Source of the DNA: Mucilaginibacter endophyticus
Lineage (GTDB): Bacteria > Bacteroidota > Bacteroidia > Sphingobacteriales > Sphingobacteriaceae
Direction of reading: 5' to 3'
Assembly: GCF_003351025.1 (NCBI RefSeq)
Contig: NZ_QPCG01000002.1
Span: forward strand, 1,009,288 to 1,073,287
DNA length: 64,000 nucleotides
A program made the translations under genes and the position numbers. The first letter of the stretch is position 1. The number at the start of each line of letters is the position of its first letter. The notes beneath the pieces are model-generated. The model was not told where the DNA came from, ran no database searches, and worked only from the letters and a program-made list of their open reading frames with translations. This document shows positions 17,376 to 26,859 of the stretch, in pieces.

Positions 17376-20300
17376 ATGAAAATACGGTTTACGTTAATAT
17401 TGTTCTTCAATTTACTAGCTATATTAACTGTATATTCACAAACCCGTGTCACTATTAATTTAAAATCAGCCGATTTTAAAAAGGTAATATCAATTATCGA
17501 ACACCAGAGTGTTTATCATTTTGTTTACAGCGAAAGGAAGATCCCGAACCTGAACAAGGTTGATATAAATATTGAAAATGAAGATGTTAAAGCTGTTTTG
17601 GATAAGCTTTTAGCTAATTCAGGCTTTTCTTATACCGAGCTTGCCAATCACCTGATAGTAATTGCGCCCGTTGATGAAATAGTTAATATAGTTAAAATAA
17701 CAGGTATTGTTGTTGACGAAAACGGGAAACCGCTTGCCGGGGCTACGGTCAGGGTAAGGGGCTCAACCATGGGTGCACCTACGGATCAGCAAGGTGCATT
17801 CTCTTTTGAGGCGCCGGATCAATCAATATTAATTGTAAGCTTTGTAGGCTACGTTACCCGGGAAGTGAAAGTATCCGGCACAGATCCTCTTAAAATCACA
17901 CTATCGATAAATAATATCTTAAGCGAGGTTGTGGTGACCGCTCTTGGTATAAAAAAGGATGAGAAAAAAGTTGGTTATTCGGTAACGACAGTAGGCGGTG
18001 ATGTACTTGATAAAGCCAAAGAATCAAACATAGCTTACTCTTTAGAAGGTCGCATAGCAGGTTTAAGCATAAATGGCGTTAATGGAGGTCCGGCGTCGTC
18101 AGCACGCATTTTACTCAGGGGAGTTACCAGTTTTGGTGCAAGCGCTCCGCTTTTTATCATTAACGGCGTGCCCATTGACAATACCCAGCGCGGCGCAGCC
18201 AATGAATGGGGCGGCGCAGATTTTGGCGACGGCATAAGCAATATCAACCCAGACGATGTTGAGAGCATGACGGTATTGAAAGGCCAGGCTGCCTCTGCAC
18301 TTTATGGGGCGAGGGCCGCCAACGGCGTAATTTTGATCACTACCAAAACGGGTAAAAAAAATTCGGGCTTCGGAGTTGAGTTCAATACAAATTACCAGAC
18401 AGATAAAGCGATTAACACTTTTGATTATCAAACAGAATACGGCCAGGGACTTTATGGCATCAGGCCGTCAACCGTAACCAGCGCCATCACATCGGGTAAT
18501 TTTGGCTGGGGCGAAAAACTTGACGGCAAACCAACCATCCAATTTGACGGGAAGTACTACCCCTACTCTGCCGTTACCGATAATATAGAAAAATTTTACC
18601 GGCGCGGGTATACTTATACTAATACTGTAGCCTTTAATGGCGGTAATGAAACAGGTAGTTTTCGCTTATCTGCCTCTAATCTTTCTAATGGTTCAATTAT
18701 TCGCAACAGCGGGCTTAATCGCAAGACTTTTAATATCACAGCCAATCAATCCGTAACACAAAAGCTTGAAGTTAACGTTGTAGCAAACTATATCAACGAA
18801 TCATCAAATCTGAAACCAAACCTGAGCGATGGCCCTTTTAACGCTAACAATATTCAATATCTTGCAGCTAATGAAAGTCAGGCAATGTTACAACCTGGTT
18901 ATACCAGTGATGGTGCCGAATTGCGATGGAATGGCGACACCTATACAACCAATCCATATTTCACTGTAAATAAATTCATTAACAATATCTCCCGCAGCCG
19001 TTTAATATCTGCATTAAGCGCCAGGTATAATCTAACTAACTGGATTTACGCCCAGCTCAGAATAGGTAATGATATTTTATATGATAAGAGGCTAACTGTT
19101 ACACCCACAGGTACGGCATACTATCCAAGCAGCTTGGGCGGGCTCGATGAACAATCAAGCACACAACGATCTGAGCTTAACAGCGATGTTTTGATAGGTG
19201 TAAAGCATGACCTGATAAAAAACCTGTTAAGTTTTGACCTCTCCGCCGGGGCCAATATCAGAAAAAACACCTATGAATACACCCGGCTATATGGCGGCCC
19301 TTTTATTATTCCTAACTTTTACAGTTTTAATAACTTAAGTATAAAAAACAGCAGTTACAGCTATAAAAGCACCGAAACTCACTCAAGCTATTATTCGGTA
19401 GATTTTTCGTTAAAAGATTACCTGACAGTTTCAACCACTGGTCGTTACGATGCGTACTCAACACTTCCAAGTGACAATAGGGGCATTTTTACGCCTTCAG
19501 TATCTGCAAGCTTGCTGTTTACCGACCTTATTCACATGCCATTTATCAGCTTAGGCAAGCTACGTTTATCATATGCGCAAACCAGTGGCGAGCCTACCGA
19601 TGCCTACGTAACAACACAGTATTACACTACCAACAGTTCGATAAACGGTGTTTCGATTGGCAGCTTCAGCGATAGCCTGCCAAACCTGTTTCTTAAGCCA
19701 TACACTCTTACGGAAAGTGAAATAGGGATGAATCTGAAATTTTTAAATGGGCGGATAGCTTTGGATGTAGCATACTTTCATCGCAGAACAAGAAACGAGA
19801 TTATTAAGGGTGACCTTGATCTGGCCACCGGTTTTGCAAGGCGCTTTATACCGACAGGCTCAACCCAAAACAACGGTATAGAAGTTGAATTAAGCGGAAC
19901 ACCCTTTAAAACTGCAAATTTTAGCTGGTCGCCCTCTTTTAATTTTACCTATGTACAAAACAAGATCCTTCAAACAGACGGAACGCCCGAATCTGCAAAC
20001 ATAAGTTTTGGTACTTATCGCCCGCTAAATGCTGCTACGGCATTGGTTAAAGGCTTACCCGGGCCACAAATCATGGCCAACGACTACCTTAGAAACGATA
20101 AAGGGCAGATTATTTTTGATGGAAATGGTTTACCACAGGCGGGGCCGCGTGTACCAATGGGCAGTGCTGTACCTAACATTTATGGCGGCTTAAACAATAA
20201 CTTCGTATTCAAAAATTTCAACCTGAGTTTTCTGATCGATTACAGGTTTGGAAATAAAATACTATCGGCAACCAACTACAATAGTATTTACAGGGGCTTT

Positions 20301-20696
20301 AATAAGCTAACTTTAGTGGGCCGCGAAACCGGAGTACTTGGCGACGGTGTAAATGAAAGCGGCCAAAAGAATACAGTAGTGGCACAATCTCAGGCTTACT
20401 ATCAGGCATTGGCCCAAAATGTATCGGCGTTGAATGTTTTAGATGGCAGGTTTATTAAATTGCGCCAGGTTACCTTTGGCTATAATTTCGCAAAAGATTT
20501 CCTAAAGAATACGCCATTTGAAAGTGTAACCTTTTCATTGGTAGGCCGCAACCTGTGGACGATCATGAAACGATCAGACAATATCGACCCGGAATCAGGC
20601 TTCTCTCCCGACATAAAATATGCCGGAATTGAGGGTGCAAGCCTTCCCCCAACGCATACTTACGGAATAAATATTAACTTTAAACTCAAAAAATAA
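17376..20696 (+). CDS. SusC/RagA TonB-dependent receptor with STN signalling domain
   Basis: A 1106-residue outer-membrane receptor. A signal peptide precedes an STN (secretin/TonB N-terminal) domain at about 23-95, a carboxypeptidase-D-like domain (about 108-185, GKPLAGATVRVRGST), and a plug with SARILLRGVTS and SALYGARAANGVILITTK. A 22-strand barrel ends in an aromatic/basic C terminus. It imports oligosaccharides and, through STN, signals to the FecR/ECF pair upstream. Unusually, no SusD gene follows; a GH3 begins 11 bp later. It is clearly paralogous along its length to the STN-less SusC at 58516-61689, which does have a SusD. Confidence 0.93.
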   Translation: MKIRFTLILFFNLLAILTVYSQTRVTINLKSADFKKVISIIEHQSVYHFVYSERKIPNLNKVDINIENEDVKAVLDKLLANSGFSYTELANHLIVIAPVDEIVNIVKITGIVVDENGKPLAGATVRVRGSTMGAPTDQQGAFSFEAPDQSILIVSFVGYVTREVKVSGTDPLKITLSINNILSEVVVTALGIKKDEKKVGYSVTTVGGDVLDKAKESNIAYSLEGRIAGLSINGVNGGPASSARILLRGVTSFGASAPLFIINGVPIDNTQRGAANEWGGADFGDGISNINPDDVESMTVLKGQAASALYGARAANGVILITTKTGKKNSGFGVEFNTNYQTDKAINTFDYQTEYGQGLYGIRPSTVTSAITSGNFGWGEKLDGKPTIQFDGKYYPYSAVTDNIEKFYRRGYTYTNTVAFNGGNETGSFRLSASNLSNGSIIRNSGLNRKTFNITANQSVTQKLEVNVVANYINESSNLKPNLSDGPFNANNIQYLAANESQAMLQPGYTSDGAELRWNGDTYTTNPYFTVNKFINNISRSRLISALSARYNLTNWIYAQLRIGNDILYDKRLTVTPTGTAYYPSSLGGLDEQSSTQRSELNSDVLIGVKHDLIKNLLSFDLSAGANIRKNTYEYTRLYGGPFIIPNFYSFNNLSIKNSSYSYKSTETHSSYYSVDFSLKDYLTVSTTGRYDAYSTLPSDNRGIFTPSVSASLLFTDLIHMPFISLGKLRLSYAQTSGEPTDAYVTTQYYTTNSSINGVSIGSFSDSLPNLFLKPYTLTESEIGMNLKFLNGRIALDVAYFHRRTRNEIIKGDLDLATGFARRFIPTGSTQNNGIEVELSGTPFKTANFSWSPSFNFTYVQNKILQTDGTPESANISFGTYRPLNAATALVKGLPGPQIMANDYLRNDKGQIIFDGNGLPQAGPRVPMGSAVPNIYGGLNNNFVFKNFNLSFLIDYRFGNKILSATNYNSIYRGFNKLTLVGRETGVLGDGVNESGQKNTVVAQSQAYYQALAQNVSALNVLDGRFIKLRQVTFGYNFAKDFLKNTPFESVTFSLVGRNLWTIMKRSDNIDPESGFSPDIKYAGIEGASLPPTHTYGININFKLKK

Positions 20697-20707
20697 ATCA
20701 CTCTAAA

Positions 20708-22885
20708 ATGGCATCCACCATAAAACAAACTACCCTGCGCTGTTTGGCTTTACTAACGGTACTGTTAAATTTTTCTACCGTAAAAGCCCAGACACCTTTT
20801 TACAAAGACGCTTCGCAATCGATTGACTTAAGAGTAAAAGACCTTTTATCAAAACTAACCCTCGAAGAAAAGATCTCGTTATTAGGTTACCGCAGCCAGG
20901 CTGTACCCCGTTTAGGCATCCCGGCATACAACTGGTGGAACGAGGCATTGCATGGTGTAGCCCGTGCCGGTGAGGCTACTATATTCCCACAGGCCATTGG
21001 CATGTCGGCTACTTTTAATGATGACTTGTTAAAACAGGTATCAACAGTCATATCTACCGAAGCGCGTGCCAAATATAACCTGGCTATTGCGCAAGACAGG
21101 CACCTGCAATACATGGGACTTACCTTCTGGACGCCCAACATCAACATTTTTCGTGACCCGCGCTGGGGACGCGGCCAGGAAACTTATGGGGAAGACCCAT
21201 TCCTGACCGGCCGTATGGGCTCGGCTTTTGTTAAAGGTTTACAGGGCGATGATCCTAAATACCTGAAAGCTTCGGCCACGGCGAAACACTTTGCAGTTCA
21301 CAGCGGTCCGGAAGCTACCCGCGATAAATTTGACGCTAAAGTTGATGAAAAAGACCTTCGTGAAACTTACCTGTATGCTTTTCACGAGTTGGTTAAAAAC
21401 CACGTTGAATCAGTTATGAGCGCGTACAACCGCGTTAACGGTGTACCAAATTCTATCAACAAAGTACTGCTTACCGATATTTTGCGTAAAGAATGGGGCT
21501 TTAATGGGCACGTAGTTACCGACTGCGGTGCATTGGATGATGTTTACCTTACTCACAAAACCCTGCCAACCGCTGTTGAAGTAGCTGCTGCTGCCATCAA
21601 AGCCGGTGTCGATCTGGATTGTTCATCTATTTTGCAAAACGACGGTATCAAAGCCATTAAACAAGGTCTGCTTACCGAAAAAGATGTTGACCAGGCCTTG
21701 AGCGCTATTTTACGTACCGAATTTAAGCTTGGATTTTATGATGATCCTGCCGCTAATCCATACCATGCTTATGGGGCAGACAGCGTTCACAACGAACAAC
21801 ATTTAGCATTAGCCCGTAAAGTAGCCCAGCAAAGTATGGTATTGTTAAAGAACAACAACAATGTTTTGCCATTCAAAAAAAGTAACTACTCAAGTATTAT
21901 GGTGGTTGGGCCAAATGCGGCCTCACTTGATGCTATGATAGCTAACTACCATGGTACCAGCAGCAAGGTGATCAATTTTGTTGAAGGTATTACGGGCGCT
22001 GTTGATAAAGCTACCCGCGTTGAGTACGACCTTGGCTGCGATTATAAAGATACCACTCACTTTGGTGGTACCTGGGCGGCAGGTAATGCAGATGCAACTA
22101 TTGCGGTAATAGGCCTCTCACCTGTTTTAGAAGGCGAAGCCGGTGACGCTTTCCTGTCGGAAAGTGGCGGCGATAAAAAGACTTTAAGTTTGCCTGCCAG
22201 CGAAATCGCTTTTATGAAAGAGTTACGCAAAAGCGTAAAAAACAAACCGCTTGTAGCCGTAATTACCGCAGGCAGCGATATTGATGTTTCGGCCATTGAG
22301 CCTTATGCGGATGCCATCATATTTGCTTGGTATCCCGGCGAGCAGGGCGGTAACGCGTTAGCCGATATTATTTTCGGCGAGGTTTCACCTTCCGGTCACC
22401 TGCCGCTTACATTTTATAAAGACATGAGCAACCTACCGGATTATAGCGACTACAATATGAAAGGCCGTACCTATCGTTACTATACCGGTCCGGTGCAGTA
22501 CCCTTTTGGCTTTGGTTTAAGCTATACCACATTTAACTACACCCTGGGCAGCAAATTAAAAGCCACCTACAAAAAAGCAGACACCGTTGCCGTTACTGTA
22601 AACGTTAAAAATACCGGTAAATTCAATGGCGATGAGGTAGTACAAGCCTATATCAAATATCCCAACATTGACAGGATGCCGGTTAAGGAACTAAAAAGCT
22701 TTAAACGGATCAGCCTTGAACAAGATAAAGAAGGTACAGTTACCTTAAAAATTCCGGTTCAGGACCTGCAGAAATGGGACCTTGCTACACATAAATGGAA
22801 ACTTTACCCCGGCAGCTACAAACTGGTACTGGGCAGCAGCTCGGCCGATGAAAAACTGGTAGCCGATTTTAAAGTGACTAATTAG
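20708..22885 (+). CDS. GH3 beta-glycosidase (beta-glucosidase/beta-xylosidase type), secreted
   Basis: A 725-residue protein with signal peptide and the full GH3 layout. The N-terminal barrel has YNWWNEALHGVARAG and VVTDCGALDD, where Asp near 272 is the nucleophile. The C-terminal alpha/beta sandwich contains VVGPNA and GLSPVLEGEAGD, and a fibronectin-III-like domain ends the protein. The YNWWNEALHGVA signature is typical of the xylosidase-like GH3 branch, but specificities in GH3 vary (glucose, xylose, GlcNAc). It follows the SusC stop by 11 bp, so it is probably transcribed with the sigma/FecR/SusC group. Confidence 0.9.
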   Translation: MASTIKQTTLRCLALLTVLLNFSTVKAQTPFYKDASQSIDLRVKDLLSKLTLEEKISLLGYRSQAVPRLGIPAYNWWNEALHGVARAGEATIFPQAIGMSATFNDDLLKQVSTVISTEARAKYNLAIAQDRHLQYMGLTFWTPNINIFRDPRWGRGQETYGEDPFLTGRMGSAFVKGLQGDDPKYLKASATAKHFAVHSGPEATRDKFDAKVDEKDLRETYLYAFHELVKNHVESVMSAYNRVNGVPNSINKVLLTDILRKEWGFNGHVVTDCGALDDVYLTHKTLPTAVEVAAAAIKAGVDLDCSSILQNDGIKAIKQGLLTEKDVDQALSAILRTEFKLGFYDDPAANPYHAYGADSVHNEQHLALARKVAQQSMVLLKNNNNVLPFKKSNYSSIMVVGPNAASLDAMIANYHGTSSKVINFVEGITGAVDKATRVEYDLGCDYKDTTHFGGTWAAGNADATIAVIGLSPVLEGEAGDAFLSESGGDKKTLSLPASEIAFMKELRKSVKNKPLVAVITAGSDIDVSAIEPYADAIIFAWYPGEQGGNALADIIFGEVSPSGHLPLTFYKDMSNLPDYSDYNMKGRTYRYYTGPVQYPFGFGLSYTTFNYTLGSKLKATYKKADTVAVTVNVKNTGKFNGDEVVQAYIKYPNIDRMPVKELKSFKRISLEQDKEGTVTLKIPVQDLQKWDLATHKWKLYPGSYKLVLGSSSADEKLVADFKVTN

Positions 22886-22910
22886 TATTTTACTATAACA
22901 ACCAAAGTGC

Positions 22911-22990
22911 CATTGCGAGGAATGAAGCAATCCCCGATTAGCAGGTTAGACCTGTATAGTTTGGGATTGCTTCGTTCCTCAAAGCAATGA
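22911..22990. repeat. Palindromic repeat element, family B (copy 1)
   Basis: The arms CATTGCGAGGAATGAAGCAA (22911-22930) and TTGCTTCGTTCCTCAAAGCAATG (22967-22989) form an imperfect inverted repeat. It lies between the convergent GH3 and ECF42-type sigma genes. Related copies are at 29706-29795 and 34068-34153. It may also act as a bidirectional terminator. Confidence 0.8.
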
Positions 22991-23012
22991 CGCTTTTTAG
23001 TGACAATTCATT

Positions 23013-24236
23013 CTACAACAAAGCCTTTAAATCCTTCATAATTCTGCTTTTATCTGCCGGGGTCTTAGCCTGTTTAAGTGCGGTTTGTAAATGTGACGCG
23101 GCCTTTTGATTATCTACCGAGGTATACAAATACCCCAGTAGCACGTGATACAGATGATTGCTATCAAGCTTTAACTTCTCAGCCTCAATAATAGCCTTCT
23201 CCTTCCCTTTTACCTTGGCTAAAGCATAAGTCCGGTTCAAAGCCGCTGCGGGCGAATAAGCGGCAATAAGCAACCTGTTGTATAACATTAATATATTTTC
23301 CCATTTTTCGGGCGTATCTGTTTTAACTGTATGCCAATATGCAATGGCGGCTTCAATATGGAATTTACCCGCTTCATTTCCTTTTGAGGCCAGGTTAAGG
23401 TAGTGTCTTCCCTTGGCTATAAGCTCATCATTCCAAAGCGTCCTGTCCTGATCATCGTAGCGAATCATTTCACCTGCCTCATCCATCCGGGCATCAAACC
23501 TCGATGCATGAAAACACATTAGCGATAATAAGGCATTTACTTCGGGCAAATTGGTCTGTTCATTTTCTATGAGGAGGTAGTTAAGACGCATGGCCTCCAA
23601 ACACAGGTCTTTACGTAGTGTAGTGCTCTGGCAGCTGGAGTAATAACCTTCGTTAAAAAGCAGGTATAAGGTTTTCAATACTATGCCCAAACGACTAACA
23701 ATATCAGCCGCCTCCGGAAAAACGATCTTCACTTTCCGTTCGCGCAGTTTTTCCTTAGCTCTGAACAGGCGTTTATTGATCGTTTCTTTGTTTGTTAAAA
23801 AAGCTTCGGCAATTTCGTCAATCCCGAAACCGCAAAGTATGCGTAGAGCAAGACCAATCTGCGCCTCGGCCGAGAGTACCGGGTGGCAAATGGCAAACAT
23901 CATCTGCAATTGGCTATCGCTGATGTTCTGATCAGAAAGGTCGATCTCTACTTCATAATTTTCTTCCGCATCAAACCCCTCAACTATTTTTTGATTAAAC
24001 CTTGTCCCGCGTCTAACATAATCAGTCGCTTTATTGCGGGCTACAGTATACAACCAGGCCTTAGGGTTATCAGGCAAACCTTTAATACCCCATGTTTCGG
24101 CGGCGGTGAGGAATGTATCACTGGCAATATCTTCGGCTGCCTCAATATGCTCAAAGCCAAAATAATGGCACAGTACCGCAATTATCTTTTGATATTCGGA
24201 GCGAAAAAGATGCGGTAAAAGCTGATCTTGCTGCAT
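23013..24236 (-). CDS. ECF42-type RNA polymerase sigma factor with C-terminal TPR-like domain
   Basis: A 407-residue protein. The N-terminal half is a sigma-70 ECF module: region 2 has AAEDIASDTFLTAAETW and NPKAWLYTVARNKATDYVRR, region 4 about residues 115-170. The C-terminal half (about 190-407) is the long helical extension with tetratricopeptide-like repeats seen in the ECF42 group (LLFNEGYYSS...). ECF42 genes are nearly always beside a small YciI/DGPF protein gene, as here. They lack a classical anti-sigma factor, and the C-terminal extension is thought to control activity. A GC-rich hairpin sits directly before the ATG. Confidence 0.9.
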   Translation of the reverse strand: MQQDQLLPHLFRSEYQKIIAVLCHYFGFEHIEAAEDIASDTFLTAAETWGIKGLPDNPKAWLYTVARNKATDYVRRGTRFNQKIVEGFDAEENYEVEIDLSDQNISDSQLQMMFAICHPVLSAEAQIGLALRILCGFGIDEIAEAFLTNKETINKRLFRAKEKLRERKVKIVFPEAADIVSRLGIVLKTLYLLFNEGYYSSCQSTTLRKDLCLEAMRLNYLLIENEQTNLPEVNALLSLMCFHASRFDARMDEAGEMIRYDDQDRTLWNDELIAKGRHYLNLASKGNEAGKFHIEAAIAYWHTVKTDTPEKWENILMLYNRLLIAAYSPAAALNRTYALAKVKGKEKAIIEAEKLKLDSNHLYHVLLGYLYTSVDNQKAASHLQTALKQAKTPADKSRIMKDLKALL

Positions 24237-24269
24237 AAAAGAAGCCGCCTCCCGTATATGAGAGGCGGC
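24237..24269 (-). terminator. Hairpin between yciI-like and sigma genes
   Basis: The arms GCCGCCTC (24244-24251) and GAGGCGGC (24262-24269) pair perfectly. On the transcribed strand they are followed by TTCTTTT and immediately the ATG of the sigma gene at 24236. The structure looks like an intrinsic terminator placed inside an operon, so it may attenuate sigma expression relative to YciI, or mask the sigma gene's ribosome-binding region. Confidence 0.6.
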
Positions 24270-24277
24270 AAAATTGA

Positions 24278-24628
24278 TTACACTTCCATTGGGATGATAG
24301 GGCGAACTTCAACACTACCCCCTACCGATAATATCGGACAGCCTTTTGATAATTCGGTTGCCTCTTCCAGCGACGATGCTTTGATGATGCTATAGCCGCC
24401 AATAGCTTCTTTAACTTCAACATAAGGCCCGTCGGTTACCACATTATCGGGCTTTATTACACTGCCGTTTGTATCCAGCCTGTTACCAACAGCAACAAGC
24501 TTGTTTTGCGCGGCAATGCCGCCAATCCATTCGCGCCAGTAATTCATCATGGTTTGCATTTGCTCTGGCGACCGTTGTACCGCGGTGGCTTCTGCATCTC
24601 TTCTAAAGATCAATAAGAACTCGTTCAT
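24278..24628 (-). CDS. YciI/DGPF-family protein paired with the ECF42 sigma factor
   Basis: A 116-residue YCII-related protein. It carries the DGPY version of the DGPF motif (TDGPYVEVKEAIGGYSII) and a ferredoxin-like alpha/beta pattern. It lies 41 bp upstream of the ECF42 sigma gene in the same direction. Such proteins are the conserved partner of ECF42 factors and are usually among their targets; their biochemical role is unresolved. Confidence 0.9.
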   Translation of the reverse strand: MNEFLLIFRRDAEATAVQRSPEQMQTMMNYWREWIGGIAAQNKLVAVGNRLDTNGSVIKPDNVVTDGPYVEVKEAIGGYSIIKASSLEEATELSKGCPILSVGGSVEVRPIIPMEV

Positions 24629-24787
24629 GTTTTCTTGAATTTAATGGTTAAAAACCAAAAGACGATCAGGCTTTGCTGAATTGGACAGGCGTTTGATTTT
24701 TTTTCAAATTAGTCAGAAAAACTTAATCTGCATAACTAATTTACCGGCCTATCGACCATAACCTTACATAGCGCTTATAAATTGAGG

Positions 24788-24818
24788 TTGATATGCTTTT
24801 GTTATTTCACGTACTTTG
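24788..24818 (+). promoter_or_regulatory. Putative promoter of the aldo/keto reductase gene
   Basis: TACTTTG at 24812-24818 resembles the -7 element, with TTG at 24788-24790 at a 21-nt spacing. The ATG is at 24843. The match is partial. Confidence 0.35.
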
Positions 24819-24842
24819 ATCATATAACAATACTACCAAACC

Positions 24843-25829
24843 ATGAAATACAGAAAATTAGGAAACACCGGGGTCGAGCTTTCGGCCATTGGTCTGGGCT
24901 GCATGGGTATGAACCATGCCTACGGTCAACCGGACGATGACGAATCGATAGCTACCCTCGAAAAATCGGTAGAAATAGGCATTAACTTTTGGGATACTGC
25001 CGATGTTTACGCCAACGGCCGCAACGAAGAGCTGGTATCAAAGGTATTGGTACCTCATCGTGATAAGGTTTTCATTGCCACCAAATTTGGTTTCAGGGCT
25101 GGTGCCGATGGTAAGCTCACTGAGTTTGATGGCTCGCCTGCATATATCAAAACAGCTGTTGAAAAAAGCCTTAAACGCTTAAAAACGGATGTGATTGACT
25201 TGTACTACGCCCACCGCATAGACCCAAATGTACCGGTTGAAGATATGGTTGGCGCCATGGCCGATCTTGTAAAAGAAGGTAAAGTAAAATACCTGGGCTT
25301 ATCTGAGGCTTCGGCAAATTCTATTCGTCGCGCTCACGCGGTGCACCCCATCAGCGCCCTTCAAAGCGAATATTCATTGTTAACCCGCGATGTTGAGACT
25401 GAGATTTTGCCAGTTTGCAAAGAGTTAGGTATTTCATTTGTTCCATTTAGTCCGCTGGTGCGTGGTTTAGTCACTAATGCTTTAGATGTAACCAAACTGG
25501 CCGATAACGATTTCAGAAAAAGCCTGCCACGTTATCAAGGCGAAAATGCCGAAAATAATATGGGACTGGCTCACGAGTTTGCGCAGCTTGCTGCTCAAAA
25601 GCAATGTACACCCGCTCAATTGGCGTTGGCCTGGGTATTGGCACAGGGTGATAATATTATCCCTATTCCCGGAACCAAGAGAAGGAAATACCTGTTGGAT
25701 AATGCGGGTTCAGTTGATGTGGAATTAACTCATGCCGACTTACAGGATATCGAAGCTGTTTTAGCCAAATATCCTGATACTGGCGACAGGTACAATGAGG
25801 CAAACTATAAATTCGTCGATAAAAATTAA
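24843..25829 (+). CDS. Aldo/keto reductase
   Basis: A 328-residue single-domain (beta/alpha)8 oxidoreductase. It shows LGLGCMGMNHAYG, the catalytic Asp/Tyr in NFWDTADVYANG, Lys in IATKFGF, His in YYAHRID, and the C-terminal NADP-binding IPIPGTKRRKYL. It resembles the YajO/AKR13-like subgroup. It reduces aldehydes or ketones with NADPH; the substrate is not predictable. The gene is monocistronic, with a possible promoter just upstream and a TfoX-like gene 84 bp downstream. Confidence 0.93.
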   Translation: MKYRKLGNTGVELSAIGLGCMGMNHAYGQPDDDESIATLEKSVEIGINFWDTADVYANGRNEELVSKVLVPHRDKVFIATKFGFRAGADGKLTEFDGSPAYIKTAVEKSLKRLKTDVIDLYYAHRIDPNVPVEDMVGAMADLVKEGKVKYLGLSEASANSIRRAHAVHPISALQSEYSLLTRDVETEILPVCKELGISFVPFSPLVRGLVTNALDVTKLADNDFRKSLPRYQGENAENNMGLAHEFAQLAAQKQCTPAQLALAWVLAQGDNIIPIPGTKRRKYLLDNAGSVDVELTHADLQDIEAVLAKYPDTGDRYNEANYKFVDKN

Positions 25830-25913
25830 CAACTTTATTTCAGGCAAAGGCATTGGCATTGGCGTATAAAATTGCTATTCAACGACTTTGCCTGAAAATA
25901 TAACCAATTAAGC

Positions 25914-26264
25914 ATGGCTTACAACCAACAAATGGCCGATCGCATCCGTGAAGCGTTAATGGATCTGCCCGTAGTGGAGGAGAAGAAAATGTTTCAGGGA
26001 GTTTGTTTTATGGTTGACGATAAGCTATGCGTTTGCGTAGGCAATAATTACATCCTGTGCCGTATAGGTGAACAACAGGCATCAATTGAACTTGAGAAAG
26101 GTAATTGCAATCAAATGATTAATGGCGACAGGGTGATGAAAGGATATGTATACGTTGACGATTTCAACCTGCAAACCAATAAAGATTTAAACTACTGGGT
26201 CAATTTGTGCCTTGAGTTTAATCCGCTTGCTGAAGCATCAAAAAAGAGGAAAAGCAAGAAGTAA
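25914..26264 (+). CDS. TfoX N-terminal domain protein
   Basis: A 116-residue protein with the TfoX/Sxy N-terminal fold (KKMFQGVCFMVDDKLCVCVGNNYILCRIG) and a Lys-rich tail. It lacks the C-terminal helix-hairpin-helix half of competence regulator Sxy. Stand-alone TfoX-N proteins are widespread in Bacteroidota and have no assigned role. It ends just before a family A repeat. Confidence 0.85.
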   Translation: MAYNQQMADRIREALMDLPVVEEKKMFQGVCFMVDDKLCVCVGNNYILCRIGEQQASIELEKGNCNQMINGDRVMKGYVYVDDFNLQTNKDLNYWVNLCLEFNPLAEASKKRKSKK

Positions 26265-26289
26265 ACGAGTTTGGGATCTAAACAAAAAG

Positions 26290-26430
26290 AATGTCATTTC
26301 GAAACGAGGAACGAGTGAGAAATCTTATACTCCCAGTCAGGCGTCCCTGCTTATTGAGCATGCATGCCGTATAAGATTTCTCCTCACCTTCCAACGCACG
26401 CCGTCCGGCCGGGCTCGTCGAAATGACATT
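26290..26430. repeat. Palindromic repeat element, family A (copy 2)
   Basis: The outer arms AATGTCATTTCGA (26290-26302) and its exact complement (26418-26430) enclose inner arms GAGAAATCTTATAC (26317-26330) and its exact complement (26369-26382). The layout and arm sequences match the element at 13620-13759, while the loops differ. It lies between convergent genes and ends three bases before the GNAT stop codon. Confidence 0.85.
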
Positions 26431-26433
26431 TTG

Positions 26434-26859
26434 TTATTTTTTCACCATTTTATAATGCTTGATCCCGGCTTCTTCAAATTCCGGCCCTGATGCTTCAAAA
26501 CCCAGTTTAGCATAAAAAGGTACAGCCTGAGTTTGCGAGTTAAGGTAAATATAATCAGCACCGGCGGGTAAATCGGCCAATACGGCTTTCACCATCTCCG
26601 CTCCTAAGCCAAAGCCTCTAAATGCTTTAAGCACGGCGAAACGTTCCAATTTATAACCGTTTTCGGTTTTACGCCAGCGGCATGCTCCCGCGGGTTCGCC
26701 ATCAACAGTTGCTAAAAAATGATGTGATACGTCTTCGTTCTCGTACTCCAACTCGGGCGGGCAATTTTGTTCAACAACAAATACATCGCGCCTGATAGCA
26801 TGAACTATATCAAGTTCGGCTTGTTCCGTTACTTTTTTTACTATGATTTTTGCGGGCAT
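26434..26859 (-). CDS. GNAT-family N-acetyltransferase
   Basis: The start at 26859 (MPAKIIVKKVTEQAELD) is preferred over an upstream in-frame ATG at 26925 because the family begins here. The product is about 141 residues. It has the ElaA/YjgM-like pattern DVFVVEQNCPPELE, the acetyl-CoA loop AVLKAFRGFGLGAEMV (R/Q-x-x-G-x-G/A type) and FYAKLGFEASGPEFEEAGI at the C-terminal motif B. The acceptor is unknown. The 5' end overlaps the 3' end of the iron-permease-family gene by 50 bp, which implies cotranscription and possibly translational coupling. Confidence 0.87.
   Translation of the reverse strand: MPAKIIVKKVTEQAELDIVHAIRRDVFVVEQNCPPELEYENEDVSHHFLATVDGEPAGACRWRKTENGYKLERFAVLKAFRGFGLGAEMVKAVLADLPAGADYIYLNSQTQAVPFYAKLGFEASGPEFEEAGIKHYKMVKK

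Noticed and set aside
26212..26490. 92-codon plus-strand open frame
   Set aside because: It spans the end of the TfoX-N gene, repeat A and the GNAT gene's 3' end; no independent support.
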